Source: Gloeopeniophorella convolvens (Eukaryota > Basidiomycota > Agaricomycetes > Russulales). Taken from it: a stretch of 64,000 bases of DNA. The notes beneath the pieces were generated by a model. It saw only the letters and a program-made list of their open reading frames with translations, searched no databases and was not told the DNA's origin. Of this stretch, positions 21,665-33,185 are shown piece by piece. The position numbers and the translations under genes were made by a program. The DNA is taken from NCBI GenBank assembly GCA_022496205.1, contig WTXD01000031.1, forward strand, positions 1 to 64,000, read 5' to 3'. How positions within the stretch are numbered: position 1 is the stretch's first letter; the number at the start of each line of letters is the position of its first letter.

Positions 21665-24600
21665 TTATCCCCCCATGATCTGCAGCGATGCGATGATTCG
21701 CTGTGCGAGTGCACTCAGGTTCGCGTCGGCCACGATAACGTCCGTTGCGTACTCGACCCCGAACGTCTCGCGCACCGCCCGCGCGATTCGCCACGCTTGC
21801 TGCTCGGACCAGAAACGGAAGTCATCTGGATCCCCGTTGCCTCCATCGTCGGCGCTGCCGCCACCGTCGTGAGCGTCTTCATCTGATGCGGAAGAGCCGA
21901 TGGTGTTGGCCACAGCTGGTGCAGTTTTCAAAGACAAAGGGATGAGCGACGGGTCGCTGTCGAGGCACAACGGGACAACATGCGCGAGCGTCGCGCGCAC
22001 CGACACGAAGTCCGTCTTCTCAGGTTTGTTCACTGCATGCCATCTGCGTCAGGAGCCAGAACGCCTCAAGTATGCCATGTGCACACACCATAAATCTCTA
22101 TCGGACCATCGAGCCCGAGCACGTTGTACTTGCCATCGTGGTGGTAGCGCACCTCGTACTTGCCTGTCGTCCAGGGCAGGGCATCCGCGCGGAAGACGAC
22201 CGTGCCGCGCTCTTCGTCGCGCTCTGCGCTCGCGCTGGATCCCGCGTGCGCGTCGCCACCGATCGGCACGTCGCCGTCCCACTCCTCATCGTGCACGGGC
22301 GCCCACATTCCCAGCGACGACGTGCGCGTCACGAGCGCCGAATGGTTTGCGCCAACCTACATTGATGTGTGTGAGCAAGAGGAACGGGGAGCAGAGGGAA
22401 AACGCACTCGGTACAGCCCAATCCAGTCCCGCCGCGAGTGGTGATGCGGCGCCTGCCACGCAACCGTGAACTGTTCACCGAGGTGGAAACGCAGCGCGCC
22501 ATCTGCACGCTGTGAAACGACGCGCATCTTGTACCTGTCCGTTGCGTATCCTGACAGGTCATTGGCCAAGCGCCTGCACTCCCGTCAGGTCAGTACCGCA
22601 TGTGAGGTGCGGAGGACTCACGTGATCACGAGTTTCTCGCGCGACTGTTGCAGGAGGAACTTGGTATCCTGGACGACCTCGGACAGCTTCGGGCGCGCTG
22701 CACATTGTTAGTAAGGCACAGAATATACCGAGTAGAATATGCACGCACATTTTGCGAGGAACTCCTCGACGACTTCCGCAGTCTCCTCGTACACCTTCTC
22801 GAACGTGCCACGGACCTCGCGCGCCACCCGGCGCAACTCTGGCGCGTGGCGCCCCGCGCGGCTTTCGATCAAGCGCGCGTTACGACTGGCGACCTTTTTG
22901 ACAACTTTCGTGAAGCCGGCGTCCTTCCGCAGGCTATCACCGTACAGCTTACGCATGTGCGGGCTGCGCAGATACGAGTGAGCGGTGCTACGACCACAAG
23001 GGAGGGAAGAAGGCACGCACTGTTCGACGTGGCGCAGGAACCACCAGTAAGAGACATGCCGGACAGCCGCGAGGAGATAGACGAGCTTGCTGTTGCTGAT
23101 GAGCGCCATGCCGAAGAACGCGGCACCTGCGACGATCTCGGGGTTATTGAGGTATCTGAATCGCCGTCAGCATGACTCCCCAGTACGACAATATGGCAGA
23201 GCGTACCGGTAAATGCCAGAGTAGTCCAACGCGGAAGGGTAGTCGTCCATGAAGAAATCGCCATAGAACCAGCCTTGGGCATCAGATGTCAGAAACCCGA
23301 CATCACGTGCACTAGAGTAGGGACTCACCGAAAACACCGAGCACCTCGAAAGACTCAGTCGTCACCCACATGTGGAACCCAATCAGTACCTAGCGACCAT
23401 CAGCAAGGAGAGATAACCATGGCGGAGAGCCTACCGCGCCAAGAGTGTGCCGCAGCAGTTCATTCCCAACAGTCCAGTCGTGCGGCAGCTCATACGTCTT
23501 CCAAACAAGTCCAATACACGAAACTGTGCTCCATCAGTCTTCAAATTGGACATGAGACAATGAACTGACGCACTATAGCTCATGCACATGCTCAAGTTGT
23601 ACACCGCCTTCCAGTTCGCGAACGCCTCACGCACGGCCTCACGACTACCATCGCGCGCCGGATAGTGATAATGCTTCAAGAAATGCCTGACCAGGAACTT
23701 GCGCGCGCTCTGCGCCTGGAGCACGAGCCCGAGCCCGAGCGTATGGAACAACGTCCAGCCAAGCGCGTGCGCGAAGTGCAGCGCCGCGCCTGCCAGTACA
23801 CGCGCGGGCAACAGCGCACCAAGCAGCGGGTACGCCATCGCGAGAAGCAGCATCAGGTCCGGTGCGCGGCACACGTCAAGGTTCAGGAGGAAGATCGTGT
23901 CGCGGCGGAAATAACGGTTGCGCAGGTCGTGATGCGACATCGGCGAGCGGCTACGCTTCTTTTCGAGTGCTGGCGGCGATGCTGAGGGCATCTTAGGCGT
24001 GGTGTCGTCACGGGCATGCTGCGGCGAATCGAATTCGGTTTCCGTCTCTGTTTCGGTGTCGGATGCAGTAGAGCCTTCAGTGGCGGAAGGAGTCGAGGGT
24101 GGGTCCGAGAATGCACGAGCGCGGGAAGAGGGCGGTATCTCCAACGGGGGTGGGGTCGAAGGCGCCGAGGGGAGTGCGCTCGAACTGCCATTGGAGAGTT
24201 GGGCAGGCCGACGAATGGGTACGCGCTCCGCGAGAGGCTTGCGCTGGCCATAAAAGCGCTCAATATCTTTGATCGGAGGACCAAGTTAGCATACCGAGCC
24301 AACGAGCGATAGAGCTGCGAGCAAGAGGGTACTGACGGGGATTCTCGAAAAAGACAAGAAATGCAAATTGCGCCGCGTGTGCGGCGAGGCTGACGAACAG
24401 GACAGGGTAACTACCCACGATGAGCGAGAAGCCGTAGATCCATGCATATCCTAGTATGCTTCGTTAGTGGTCGTGTGACCAGCACTTAGTACGGGCGCTT
24501 ACCAACGGAATACATGGGATGCGGCGCGAGCTCGAACACGCCGTCAAAGACCAACGCGCCGCGCTGGAAGAAGCAGTCGCCCCAGTACCAGCCATAGTCC

Positions 24601-25560
24601 TTGACCACATGGTGGGCCTCCGACTTGACCCAAAGATTAAACGCGATAAGAGCGATACCACCAATCCAGCTGGAACGTAACACGAACACAGGTGTGTCAA
24701 GGGACAGGCGCAATTGTGGATAACGGCATGACAGAACTCACCGAATTATGTGAACCAACACGGAGAGCCCAGAAGGTACGCGGAAGCACGCAAAGGCGAA
24801 CAAACAGAACGATAGAAAGTCGCTGGGAATGTGATACATCAGATCGCGCAAGCCTCATATGACAGGACACACGGTGACCTACTTGATTAGAATGATGTCG
24901 ACAGCCTGACGGAAGAGCAGCCATGTGTTGTACTCGAGCGGAAGTTCCTGAGATAATATAACCAATCAGGGGGTCGGAGTGCGATAGTGCAGGGAAGTGG
25001 CGCACGTCGAACGAGTAGTCTTTACCCATCTTGCCCACGAGCTGTTTTCGAATCCACGCGCGCACATGGGGCCTGCGGTTCTCGTCGAGCCATCCGAGCT
25101 TGTGCACCTCCCTGACGATCCACCGACGCTTGCTCTGCTTCGTCAACACGTAACCGAGCCCGGCATCATAGGCGGCGCGCCAAAATGCGAAGTACAAGAA
25201 GAAGAAGATCTTGCGTGGCGTACGCGGCAGCGCATAGAAGAGCGCGAGCTGAAACGCGAGGAGGCCGAGGTTCAGGATGTCGATATGCGATTTAGGGTAG
25301 GCCGGGTGGAACAACGCGGTGACAACATCGTGAGTTGTCGGGACGCGGAAGACTGCGATGACGGGTCAGGGCACGTGTAACAGCTAGCAGAATGACCACG
25401 TACCTTGGCCAGACGGTGTCTTACCCCATACAACCTCCTGCTCCCGCTCCTCGTCACCGCGACCATCGTCTATCTCGGGGGTTGCGGGCTCCTGGACGGG
25501 CGGGAATTTCTCTGCTTGCGGAATGCGCTGGCGCAGGCCTTCGGGAGATGCGACCGACAT
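21665..25560 (-). CDS. CHO2: phosphatidylethanolamine N-methyltransferase (Cho2 type)
   Basis: Catalyses the first methylation of phosphatidylethanolamine toward phosphatidylcholine, using S-adenosylmethionine, in the ER membrane. Sixteen exons join in frame, giving about 1022 aa: 25404-25560, 25006-25352, 24883-24947, 24742-24822, 24503-24669, 24337-24450, 23574-24266, 23435-23523, 23329-23389, 23207-23273, 23021-23155, 22749-22963, 22622-22697, 22408-22573, 22089-22356 and 21665-22032. Hallmarks: [37 protein letters not shown] followed by the Cho2 block [18 protein letters not shown], then [17 protein letters not shown] in the second half, and a C-terminal domain with [17 protein letters not shown]. 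Many hydrophobic segments are visible (e.g. [19 protein letters not shown]). Exon 7 carries a low-complexity Thr/Glu stretch. Start ATG 25560 ([14 protein letters not shown]). Family assignment is firm. Confidence 0.95.
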
Positions 25561-26797
25561 GGTGGTCGAGTTGCAGACTGCACGCAAACGTAAAAAGACA
25601 GCTGAACGCGTCTTTTGCCGTTCGCTCGCCATCACGTGAATCTTATAACGTATTATCAGCTAGCAAACAAATGCCAAACACTCTTGCCATACATCTTACC
25701 GCCACCGACGCAGAGGGCCAGGCGGTGACTCTCCAGGCCGCGACAGGGGGTGGGTGTACTCTGGTGTAGTGATCGAAGAGCACAGCTGGAGAGATGTTTG
25801 CGTGGCCTCAAGATCCGAACACGAATACTTGGCTCTTAGTCAGGGTCACATTTGCTCAGTTGGCTCGAAGTTGCTGGAATTTTGCACTGAGCTGTATCTC
25901 AACGTAAGCGCACAGGCGAGCCTCACGCACGTGTGTCGACAATTGTTTGAAAAATTGCCAGCAATGTAGCCGACAGCTTTCGCTTGTCGGCGAGTGAATG
26001 TGCTCATCCGTGGTCGGGTTCAACTGGAACCGCTGAATCCAGCGCCCGGCGCGGTCCGGATACCATATGAACGAGCCGGCCCTAAAGACAGACTAAAGCT
26101 AAATTCGAGCGCTTGAGCGCTCGCGCGAATGCCCTTACTTTTTCCCTATCTCGTACCGAGACGGGACCACGACGTGACAATCTACAATAGTCTACAATCT
26201 TCGAACCAATCGACGCGCGCATCTCGTATCTTGATCTCGTGCCCTGCACTCTGGAGGCGTACACTAGGAGAAAGGCGAGCCCTCTTTATTCACTCAGCAC
26301 CAGGCTTTTATCACCGGGTGCCGAGTTGCTAATGCGGGGGAAGATCGAGCGTTAGGTATTAATTCAGCTGCTTCCTCGTTCCTTTGGAAGTATGTTTTAC
26401 GACATATCTGACAGTCTCATTAATATATCATTTTTTCTGCGTTCACTCGCCATTGCGCCTGCTCGTTGATGCGGGCGGATATGTCCTTTCCTAGAGGATT
26501 GGCATTCAGGAAAGCTCCATGCCCATGCCACCCTTACAGCCATGCGTCGGCTTCCGCGTGATTTAACAAGCTGGACACATTTGGGGCACATAGCTACCGT
26601 ATTGAGTCCCCTCAGCAGCTCTGCACTTGAGTCTTGCGTCATGGGACACGTCAGCCTTGCCCCCAGTACTATATTGGCACGCAGTCCCGGAGGTTCTAGA
26701 CATTTAGCCATCCACCCACACTATCCCGGTGGCGGTATCCCAATGGTCAACGTTCAACGTTCAACGAAGGGAGTGGTCGAAGTGAGCAGCAAGATCC

Positions 26798-26807
26798 AGA
26801 AACTTCG
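26798..26807 (+). promoter_or_regulatory. HSE-like site (GAA-NN-TTC)
   Basis: AGAAACTTCG fits the inverted nGAAnnTTCn unit bound by heat-shock factor. It lies 226 nt upstream of the Hsp20 ATG. Confidence 0.4.
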
Positions 26808-26892
26808 GTGATCCAAAAGAGGAAACAGCAACTCCTGCCCCACATCCAAAACGGGCATGCGACTGCGTCTTGGGAACGACGATGAGCCTTGT

Positions 26893-26907
26893 AGAAAATT
26901 CTCGGAT
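26893..26907 (+). promoter_or_regulatory. HSE-like site with three units
   Basis: AGAAAATTCTCGGAT fits GAA-NN-TTC-NN-GGA, i.e. two perfect units and one with a single mismatch. It sits 36 nt upstream of the TATA box of the Hsp20 gene, as expected for heat-shock factor control. Confidence 0.5.
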
Positions 26908-26942
26908 ACTCTCGTGAGATATAGTACGAGGGACTTGCATGG

Positions 26943-26949
26943 TATAAAA
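26943..26949 (+). promoter_or_regulatory. TATA box of the Hsp20 gene
   Basis: TATAAAA lies 84 nt upstream of the ATG at 27033. Confidence 0.6.
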
Positions 26950-27032
26950 GCACGGCGAGAGTGCCAGGACCGACAACGCAGAAAACTCGAACACCACATA
27001 CACAGCACCAAAACAACCACCTTGCTATCTCA

Positions 27033-27582
27033 ATGTCGCTCACCAACTACTTCCTCAACGACTTCACTGCTCTTGACCGCTTCTTTGATGAGGCGTTCAA
27101 CTCGCGCGGATACCGCCCGAGCCAGGCCGTAGCCGCCTTCCAGCCAAGGTACGCGTTCTGCTCCCCATCTGCTCTTGCGAATGTCGCGCTCACGTGACAT
27201 CCAGGATGGATGTGCATCACAACAAAGAGACCAACAATGTCACGGTCTCTTTCGAGCTCCCCGGGTTGCAGAAGGAAGACGTGACCATTGACGTGCACAA
27301 CAATGTTCTTACCGTCTCTGGCGAGAGCAAGACTTCCTCGGAGCGCAATGAAGACGGCTACGCCGTGCGCGAGCGCCGTTACGGCAAGTTCTCTCGCGCC
27401 CTGTCGCTGCCTCAGGGTATCAAGGTAAGCCTCATCCTGCGTTAGGCATCGTGTCGCTGGGTTCTGACGTTTCACGCGCACAGAACGAGGACATCAAGGC
27501 ATCCATGGCAGACGGCGTTCTGACTATCGCGTTCCCTAAGTCGACGCCTGAGACCGAGCCGAAGAAGATTACCATCGCGTAA
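27033..27582 (+). CDS. small heat-shock protein, Hsp20/alpha-crystallin family
   Basis: ATP-independent chaperone that binds unfolding proteins under stress and forms oligomers. Three exons, 27033-27148, 27205-27424 and 27484-27582 (introns 56 and 59 nt), give 144 aa, a normal size. The N-terminal arm has LTNYFLNDFTALDRFFDEAF. The alpha-crystallin domain starts near residue 39 (MDVHHNKETNNVTVSFELPG), then LQKEDVTIDVHNNVLTVSGE. RRYGKFSRALSLPQGIK and NEDIKASMADGVLTIAFPK hold the conserved A-X-X-X-G-V-L motif. The short tail ends KKITIA, giving an I-X-I-type motif (ITI). The upstream TATA box and HSE-like sites fit heat-shock induction. Confidence 0.95.
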
Positions 27583-28898
27583 CTGCAGAGGATACCTGTG
27601 ACGCGGAGGAGTCTGAGCTATTTGAATGGACCGTTGTGGCGCGGAAGGGTTGTACGATCGTGTTGCCAGGAATGATGTGTGTGTATCGCTTAACAAACTC
27701 GTACTTGCTTTGGAGAATTGCGTCTGTAATCGAATGTATTTCCGCTTTGTGTATACGAAAGACAGCCAGCATGAAAGACAACCGAGATGCGAGGGGAGAA
27801 TTCTCCACGTCAGAGATAGCTGTATCGCTCGGGGTGGGTCTTGCAAAAACTATGCGATTCTTCGAAGAAGGATATTCCATATTCGTTACATTGAGGTCAT
27901 GAATATCAGCAAGGTACGAATACATCAGCGCGGCCCCCTCGGAGGGCAGCAATCAAGGCAACCACGTCAAGATCACATCAATGAGAACGGTACCTAATGC
28001 TCATGAGCGCGTATCGAAAAACGGGCCGGGAACGACCCACGAAGTAGTCTACGCGAGCAATGTGTACCATGGTGTCGCCGGCGATATGCGATGCACTAGG
28101 CCGGCGTCAGTGGTGAGCATGTTGCGAGAATGGTTCGGATTCACGTACTAGCAAGCAAATCAACGGAGATACGGCCCCTGTTGTCATCCGCGCAGCCCGG
28201 ATGGCTGTCTGCGTCGCGCGCGGGGAACCCGGGAGCTGAAAATGGCGGCGATGACCGCAGATATTGGAATGTTTCGCCGCGTCTCTGTGCGCGTGCGCAT
28301 GTGGTCGAGGGGCCCGCTACACTGTAGCGTAAAGACATATTGAGGACCTTTTCGCGCGCCAAAACAGCCGACGGTATAGTTTCGCTTTGAGAGTGGTCCA
28401 GCACTGCGAAGAGAGGGAGCGAATTGGCTTCTGTGTTTCTCTTCTGACGCCTTATGAGGCGGGCACAGATAGGTGGGCGGCGTCAGAAGCACGCCGCGCG
28501 CGCACAAAGACAATTAGCATCGCTGCCGAGAGCTTGAAGACTGGGGTCATGGGTGAGGAGACAATAGCGGCGTCGGAGCTCGTCGGAGTCGCTGTCGCTT
28601 GGCGGGCACCGCCGGGCAGGCGCGGGAAAGTGGGCCATACCGGCATCCGGCACAGAACTTCTCCGAGGCCGACAATGCCAGCCTCGGGACTCATGAGGTG
28701 TATCCTGATGTATCCGACTGGTGACAGCGCTGATGTTATCGCAAGCGCACGAGGATCTCGGTCGAAGAATATATTCGAGAGACGCAAAACAATACATGTG
28801 CATACATATGTTTGAGCTTTTTTGAAGGCAACGGTTGTGGCGAGGATATGAATCACGAATAAAGTATTGGGCGGCCTGATAGGATCGATGTGGGATAG
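27583..28898. other. spacer without recognised gene
   Basis: Region between the Hsp20 gene and the 3' part of the deaminase gene. Many overlapping open frames exist, but none carries a motif or clear introns. A last exon of the deaminase may extend into it, from the CAG near 28900 leftwards. Confidence 0.4.
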
Positions 28899-28899
28899 T

Positions 28900-29870
28900 C
28901 AATACGACTACCAGCCCTAACGACTCATTATCACAGTGTTTTGTTGACACAAAAGCGAGGACTTACCATGCCCGCGTACAAGCGGATGTCAGCGTGGGTC
29001 TCATACTGATCCCGCTCCGCCGTGTTGACTTTGACCATGTCGAACTTGCCGTCGTCCCCGTTCCAATGGAAGATCCGCTTCACGCCTGCCCACCTACACC
29101 ACTCCACACACCGCCAGCACGGCTTCGCGCTACCCATGCCCAGCTTCGTCACTCGCGCGACATAGATGTCCGCGCCATTGACCCGCGAGTCGCGCCGACG
29201 AGCGCTCCAAGCCTTCTCCACCTCGGACGTGGGAGGGTCAAGTGCCGCGAGCACGCCGTCAGACCGCTGAGCGCGCCTACGATCAAGCACGTCCACGCGT
29301 CCGGAGGCACCACTGGTGTCGCTTCCGCTTCCGCTGTCGCGCCGAGTCCTACCGCGACCGTCGCTTCTGCTACCGCTGTCCGCACTCTGGTCGCTGGACC
29401 CCGCGCGCGCCCGCCTCGCCGACTTGCGCTTAGCAGGCGGCAATCGGGGAGACGGCAAAGGTGATGACGCCGAAGTCTCGTTGAAGACGGCGCGGGTGCC
29501 CCTCGCATGTAGCGAGGGGCGCCGCCCCTTTAAATGTTGGTGATCGTGTTGGTGGTGGTGGAGAGCCCGCGCGCGGTGAAAAGCGCGTTTGCAACTGCGG
29601 GACCGTGCCAGTGCGCGCGCCCTGCTGCTTGCGGAACGACGGCGACATGCCGGTGAGATTGAAGATCGCGTGCATCTCCGCGTGCATCGACACGGGCTTG
29701 CGGTGCCCACGCGTGCGCACCTCGGCGCCGTCGTAGTGCGGGCGGTGGTGGTTGTAGCCACTTGAGATGATCTTGCCACCCTTGACGAGGACTGCACCCA
29801 GCGTGAAGCACATGGGGCTTTTCGACGCAGCGTCCGCGCACTCAGAGAGGTAGAACTGGGTCTTGTTCAT
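28900..29870 (-). CDS. cytidine/deoxycytidylate deaminase-like protein (structure unresolved)
   Basis: Zinc-dependent hydrolytic deaminase fold. The first exon starts at ATG 29870 (MNKTQFYLSECADAA) and holds FTLGAVLVKGGKIISSGYNH and KPVSMHAEMHAIFNLTG; HAE carries the zinc ligand His and the catalytic Glu. The partner motif KPCWRCVEWCRWAGVKRIFH (Pro-Cys-x-x-Cys) appears about 190 codons later in a different frame, after a long Ser/Arg-rich stretch (KRKSARRARAGSSDQ). The frame changes between about 29560 and 29450 and needs a skip of 1 mod 3. I found no good GT-AG intron for it. The coding part continues to RLYAGM at about 28977, where a GTAAGT donor begins an intron; the last exon may begin after the CAG near 28900. 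The family is clear, the gene model is not, and the 5' bound of the annotation is approximate. Confidence 0.7.
29498..29520. repeat. perfect 9-bp hairpin inside the deaminase gene
   Basis: GCCCCTCGC and GCGAGGGGC flank a 5-nt loop (ATGTA). It sits in the zone where the reading frame changes and next to a run of CAC/CAA-type triplets. Confidence 0.7.
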
Positions 29871-30396
29871 GATTGCTATTGCTGATATCGTCATTCAGTC
29901 GCTCAGTACTTTGGCAGTAGCACTGGCTTACCAGAAAGAGTTGACGGTAGCTAGGAAGCGATTGTCTGTACAAATCGATGATCAAAGCTGTTGACTCGAA
30001 AAAGGAGTTTGCTGTGCGTGACGTCGTTTCTTGCGTGTTACATAATATTATACCACGTGACATACCAACGGCCCGATCGAGTCTGCCTTCAATGCCTCCA
30101 CTGCCACCTGCTTCCTGACATGAAACCATTGCTACTAGCACGATGGACGAGCACTCTCGTCCCTGCAAACCTTTTACTCGGTGCCATATCTGTGCAAGAG
30201 TATGTTCTCATTCCGGCCTCAAATTCCGTCCCAGCGGTTATTGAACTACCAGCGTTGTTGAGGTCATGACGACACGGAGGACGGACCGTTGTCAGTAACT
30301 CCCTTCCACGCCCCACATGATGGATACAGGGGAATTAGTTTAGTGCGCCTCGTAATACACTCATCCTGGATCCAGAGTTGAAAAATATGGCTAGTA

Positions 30397-30625
30397 ACAG
30401 CCTTTACCCTACCAGCACTTTATCCTCTCTAATGCTACATGGTCGCTACCGGTGACGAAGGAAACCATCAGGCAGGCCTCAAACTACCTTATCATCAGGC
30501 TATGTGCTCACTCTATCACGGTATTGGCAGCGGGCCCTCACTACCGTGCCACGGGACTGTCGGGACGACTCCGCGACTGGACGCGCCCCCATACGAACAC
30601 GCCTGTCCAAACATCCCGGCTTTGC
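30397..30625 (+). pseudogene. 5' fragment of an F-box gene (copy of the 33-kb gene start)
   Basis: The leader, first exon and start of the second exon of the 33186 gene are repeated here. ATG 30439 reads MVATGDEGNHQ, compared with MAATGGEGNHQ in the intact gene. The intron donor is GC instead of GT. Exon 2 begins after TTGGCAG and continues to about 30622 (PIRTRLSKH), where similarity stops. No F-box follows, so it cannot make a normal protein. Confidence 0.75.
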
Positions 30626-31215
30626 CAAGAGCAGAAGCGGTGAGGGCTGAGATCACAGTTTAGGGATTTTTGCACTTCGGAGATAGTCAGCAAAGCGAGT
30701 ATGGCGGATCGCGGAGCGGGGTGCGTTCTGTTATAACGTTTGTCCATGCGTTCTGAGAAACTATCGAATGTTAGGCGTCGTCCACTATAGCGTGATGGCC
30801 AATCATAATCGGGAATCACTGAACTTGCACACGCCTGGCATTACATGTTGATGCGCCTGGAGGGTATACACCCATAGAACCGTTCATAATGCTCATGGAA
30901 GAGGGCCACAGCGATATCAACGATGAACCTGGGGTCAATCTGTTGAATGTGCGTTCCGTTACTTACCGTTCTATTTCGCTGCGCGCGCGTGTGGACAAAC
31001 GCGCGCGGACTCCGGTCATTTCTACTTTACACTTTCTTACACTTTCGCACCAGCCCGGGCGTTTCGGCCCGGGCTCTCATCGTTTCGTACGCGCTAAGTC
31101 GCGCTCGCGCTCGCATCCCCTGCAGCGCATTTTGCTTCTGCTTGCTCCTTTTATTTGATACTGTATAGTTGTGGCTGATGGACATGTCGTCGCCCCGAGT
31201 ATCCTGTAGCCCCTC

Positions 31216-31385
31216 AGTTCTCGTTGGCACAGCGCGCGAGATACTGAGGTGAGCATCTTTTATGTTGTGTGTTGCATACCTGTACTCACCCGGCCCAGCC
31301 GGCGTCGTCTTGTGTACAGGTGAATATATATAGTTCTCGTTGGCACAGCGCGCGAGATACTGAGCCGGCGTCGTCTTGTGTACAG
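31216..31385. repeat. interspersed direct repeats (33 bp and 21 bp)
   Basis: A 33-bp unit occurs at 31216-31248 and 31332-31364, and a 21-bp unit at 31299-31319 and 31365-31385, each pair identical. In the first set 50 nt separate the two units. In the second set they abut, so it looks like a duplication with an internal deletion. Confidence 0.85.
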
Positions 31386-31613
31386 ACTGCCTTCGCGCGC
31401 TTTCGAAAGAACCCAATTATCCTCCTTTAATTGCTACACAATCCCCAATGTTGACCACGCCAGCACTCGCAATTTAACGGGTTAGGGAGCTACGTGGTAT
31501 TCAGAGGAATTGATGTATCTGCAACGAAAGATCAGTCGGCCCACCAAAAAACCGAGTAAGGTACTACTTGCCGGACGCACACGAACCCCTCACAACCTTG
31601 ACCACAGCCGTGA

Positions 31614-32230
31614 CTAGTATTCATCTGACAACATATCGCCCGCTTCGCCGTAGTCATCAATGACTTCTGCTGACTCACGAGATGGGCGAGATCCGTGAAG
31701 AAAAGTGTCAATGTCCTGATTGTGTGAATCAATAACACCACACGGTTACAGAAGCTTGGACCTACATTCGCAAGCGCGACTTGAGACGCCATGTCATCCG
31801 TGATATTGGGGATGGGTATGTTGTTGTGGTCCATATAATTGAGCAGTCTGCCGACAGCGGCATCAGCACCACGTAAGCCCTCTCTGATGTCCTCCAGCTG
31901 ATCCTTCAGCATCTCAACAGCGAGCTCGTGTTCATAGAGTTTTTGAGAGACCCAAATTCGTTCCCGGTCCAAGGAAGAGCGCTTGACTTGGACAAAGAAC
32001 AGAGAGCGGCGAACTCTATCTGCTGGCATGCTATCAAGGGCACGCGTGTCGGAAAGCACCTGGAAAATGTCAGCGCGTGCATGCGAGACGGACAGTTTTC
32101 TTACGGAAGCTAAGCCAATATCGTTGAGATGAGACATTGCACATGAGCGTGCGCGACGATCACGGAGGGTTGATGGACCTGGCGCAGAGAAATTTCGTCT
32201 TGTAGTGTCCGTAGGAGCTTGGGACGACAT
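31614..32230 (-). CDS. orphan 188-aa protein, predicted coiled coil
   Basis: Two exons, 31766-32230 and 31614-31715, join across a 50-nt intron (GTAGGT donor, AATCAG acceptor). The upstream in-frame codon at 32290 is GTG, so the first ATG is 32230 (MSSQAPTDTTRRNFSAPG). The middle is helical and charged (YEHELAVEMLKDQLEDIREG), likely a coiled coil, and the tail is acidic (EVIDDYGEAGDMLSDEY). No membrane segment or known domain is recognised. The clean acidic exon 2 supports the splice. It lies beside the foldback element. Function unknown. Confidence 0.65.
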
Positions 32231-33185
32231 TGGGAAAATGGTATGGGGGTCAAGTTTGGTAGTGAGGGGACACGGTGGCGAGGAGGTCACGGGCGCGTAC
32301 GTGCGTAAGCGAGTCGGCTAACTCGCCTGGAGGTTCCTGGTTGGGAGGTCCCAAAGCTCTCAAAGCCAGTCAAAGCAGTTGTCGCCGACAGTCGTTGTCA
32401 ATCTCAAAGATTCCCAATTGGCAGGTATTGGGACAGATTTATGCTTGTTATGATGACATGAAAGGGAGTGCAAGGAAAACACTGGTTTCAGAGACTGGTT
32501 GCTTGAAGGTGCCAGTGAGCGCTAGGAGGACTCGGATTTCGGAAACGCCAATATTGGGAAGAGACAGTCGAGAAGAGCAAGTGCGTGCCAGTGGTGTTTG
32601 CTGATATTTGTGCCCGTCTTGCACAATACCACATAGCACGTCCTCCTACTTACGTCCTCTCGTCCGGCATCCCTGGGTTTTGAACGCAGCGGCAGTTGTT
32701 GGTTCCCATGTAAAGTTACCATGGGGTAGTCTCGTTCCCAGACGTTCTAGGAGAGGTCGAGTTACTCGAGCGAGAGCGGGGGGAGGGGGGATAGGAGGAG
32801 CCGAGACCGCGGTATGCCGAAGTCGGAGTCAAATTTCCCAAACAGTCAACGCGCAGGACCTCTAGTTCTCGGTGGGGGAAACGTGGGAATTGTTCAGAAA
32901 ATTTGACTCCGATTTTGTTCTCAGTCCGGGGTACCGCGGTCTCGGCTCCCCTATCAAGTCCTCCTCCCCCCGACCTTCTCTCCCTCACCGAGAACGTCTG
33001 GGAACGAGACTAACCATGGGGCTCCATCGAGTCATCTGTGGACCCAGAAATGCCTTCATGCCGAGTTGATTCGTTTCAAAACCCCATATGGTTTCCAGAG
33101 CGTCAACGCGTCAACTTCGGGTTGACGACGAAGGGTATGGCTCGCAGCCTTTACCTTCCCAGCAGTTCATCCTCCCCAACCCTAC
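32231..33185. other. spacer with foldback element
   Basis: Divergent spacer between the orphan gene and the 33-kb F-box gene. It holds the inverted repeat at 32719-33019 and, from about 33120, leader sequence also found before the 30.4-kb fragment. Nothing else is recognised. Confidence 0.5.
32719..33019. mobile_element. foldback/MITE-like inverted repeat
   Basis: Two arms of about 120 bp, 32719-32836 and 32899-33019, are inverted copies with a loop of about 62 nt. Both ends read CCATGG, followed by TAGTCTCGTTCCCAGACG on each arm after a small difference. The stretches GAGCCGAGACCGCGGTA and CGGAGTCAAATTT also match. Arms have diverged by small indels and substitutions. There is no open frame for a transposase. 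Target-site duplications are not obvious. Confidence 0.7.

Larger units (their letters stand above)
25561..27032. other. spacer and heat-shock promoter region
   Basis: No convincing gene is found from 25561 to about 26750. The distal 280 nt before 27033 look like a stress promoter with HSE-like and TATA elements (listed separately). Confidence 0.45.
29871..31613. other. spacer with gene fragment and direct repeats
   Basis: Apart from the F-box 5' fragment at 30397-30625 and the direct repeats at 31216-31385, nothing is recognised here. Confidence 0.45.

Noticed and set aside
28931..29797. Single long frame taken as the whole deaminase
   Set aside because: It lacks the HAE motif and begins in Arg/Ser-rich sequence; the N-terminal half of the protein is in another frame.
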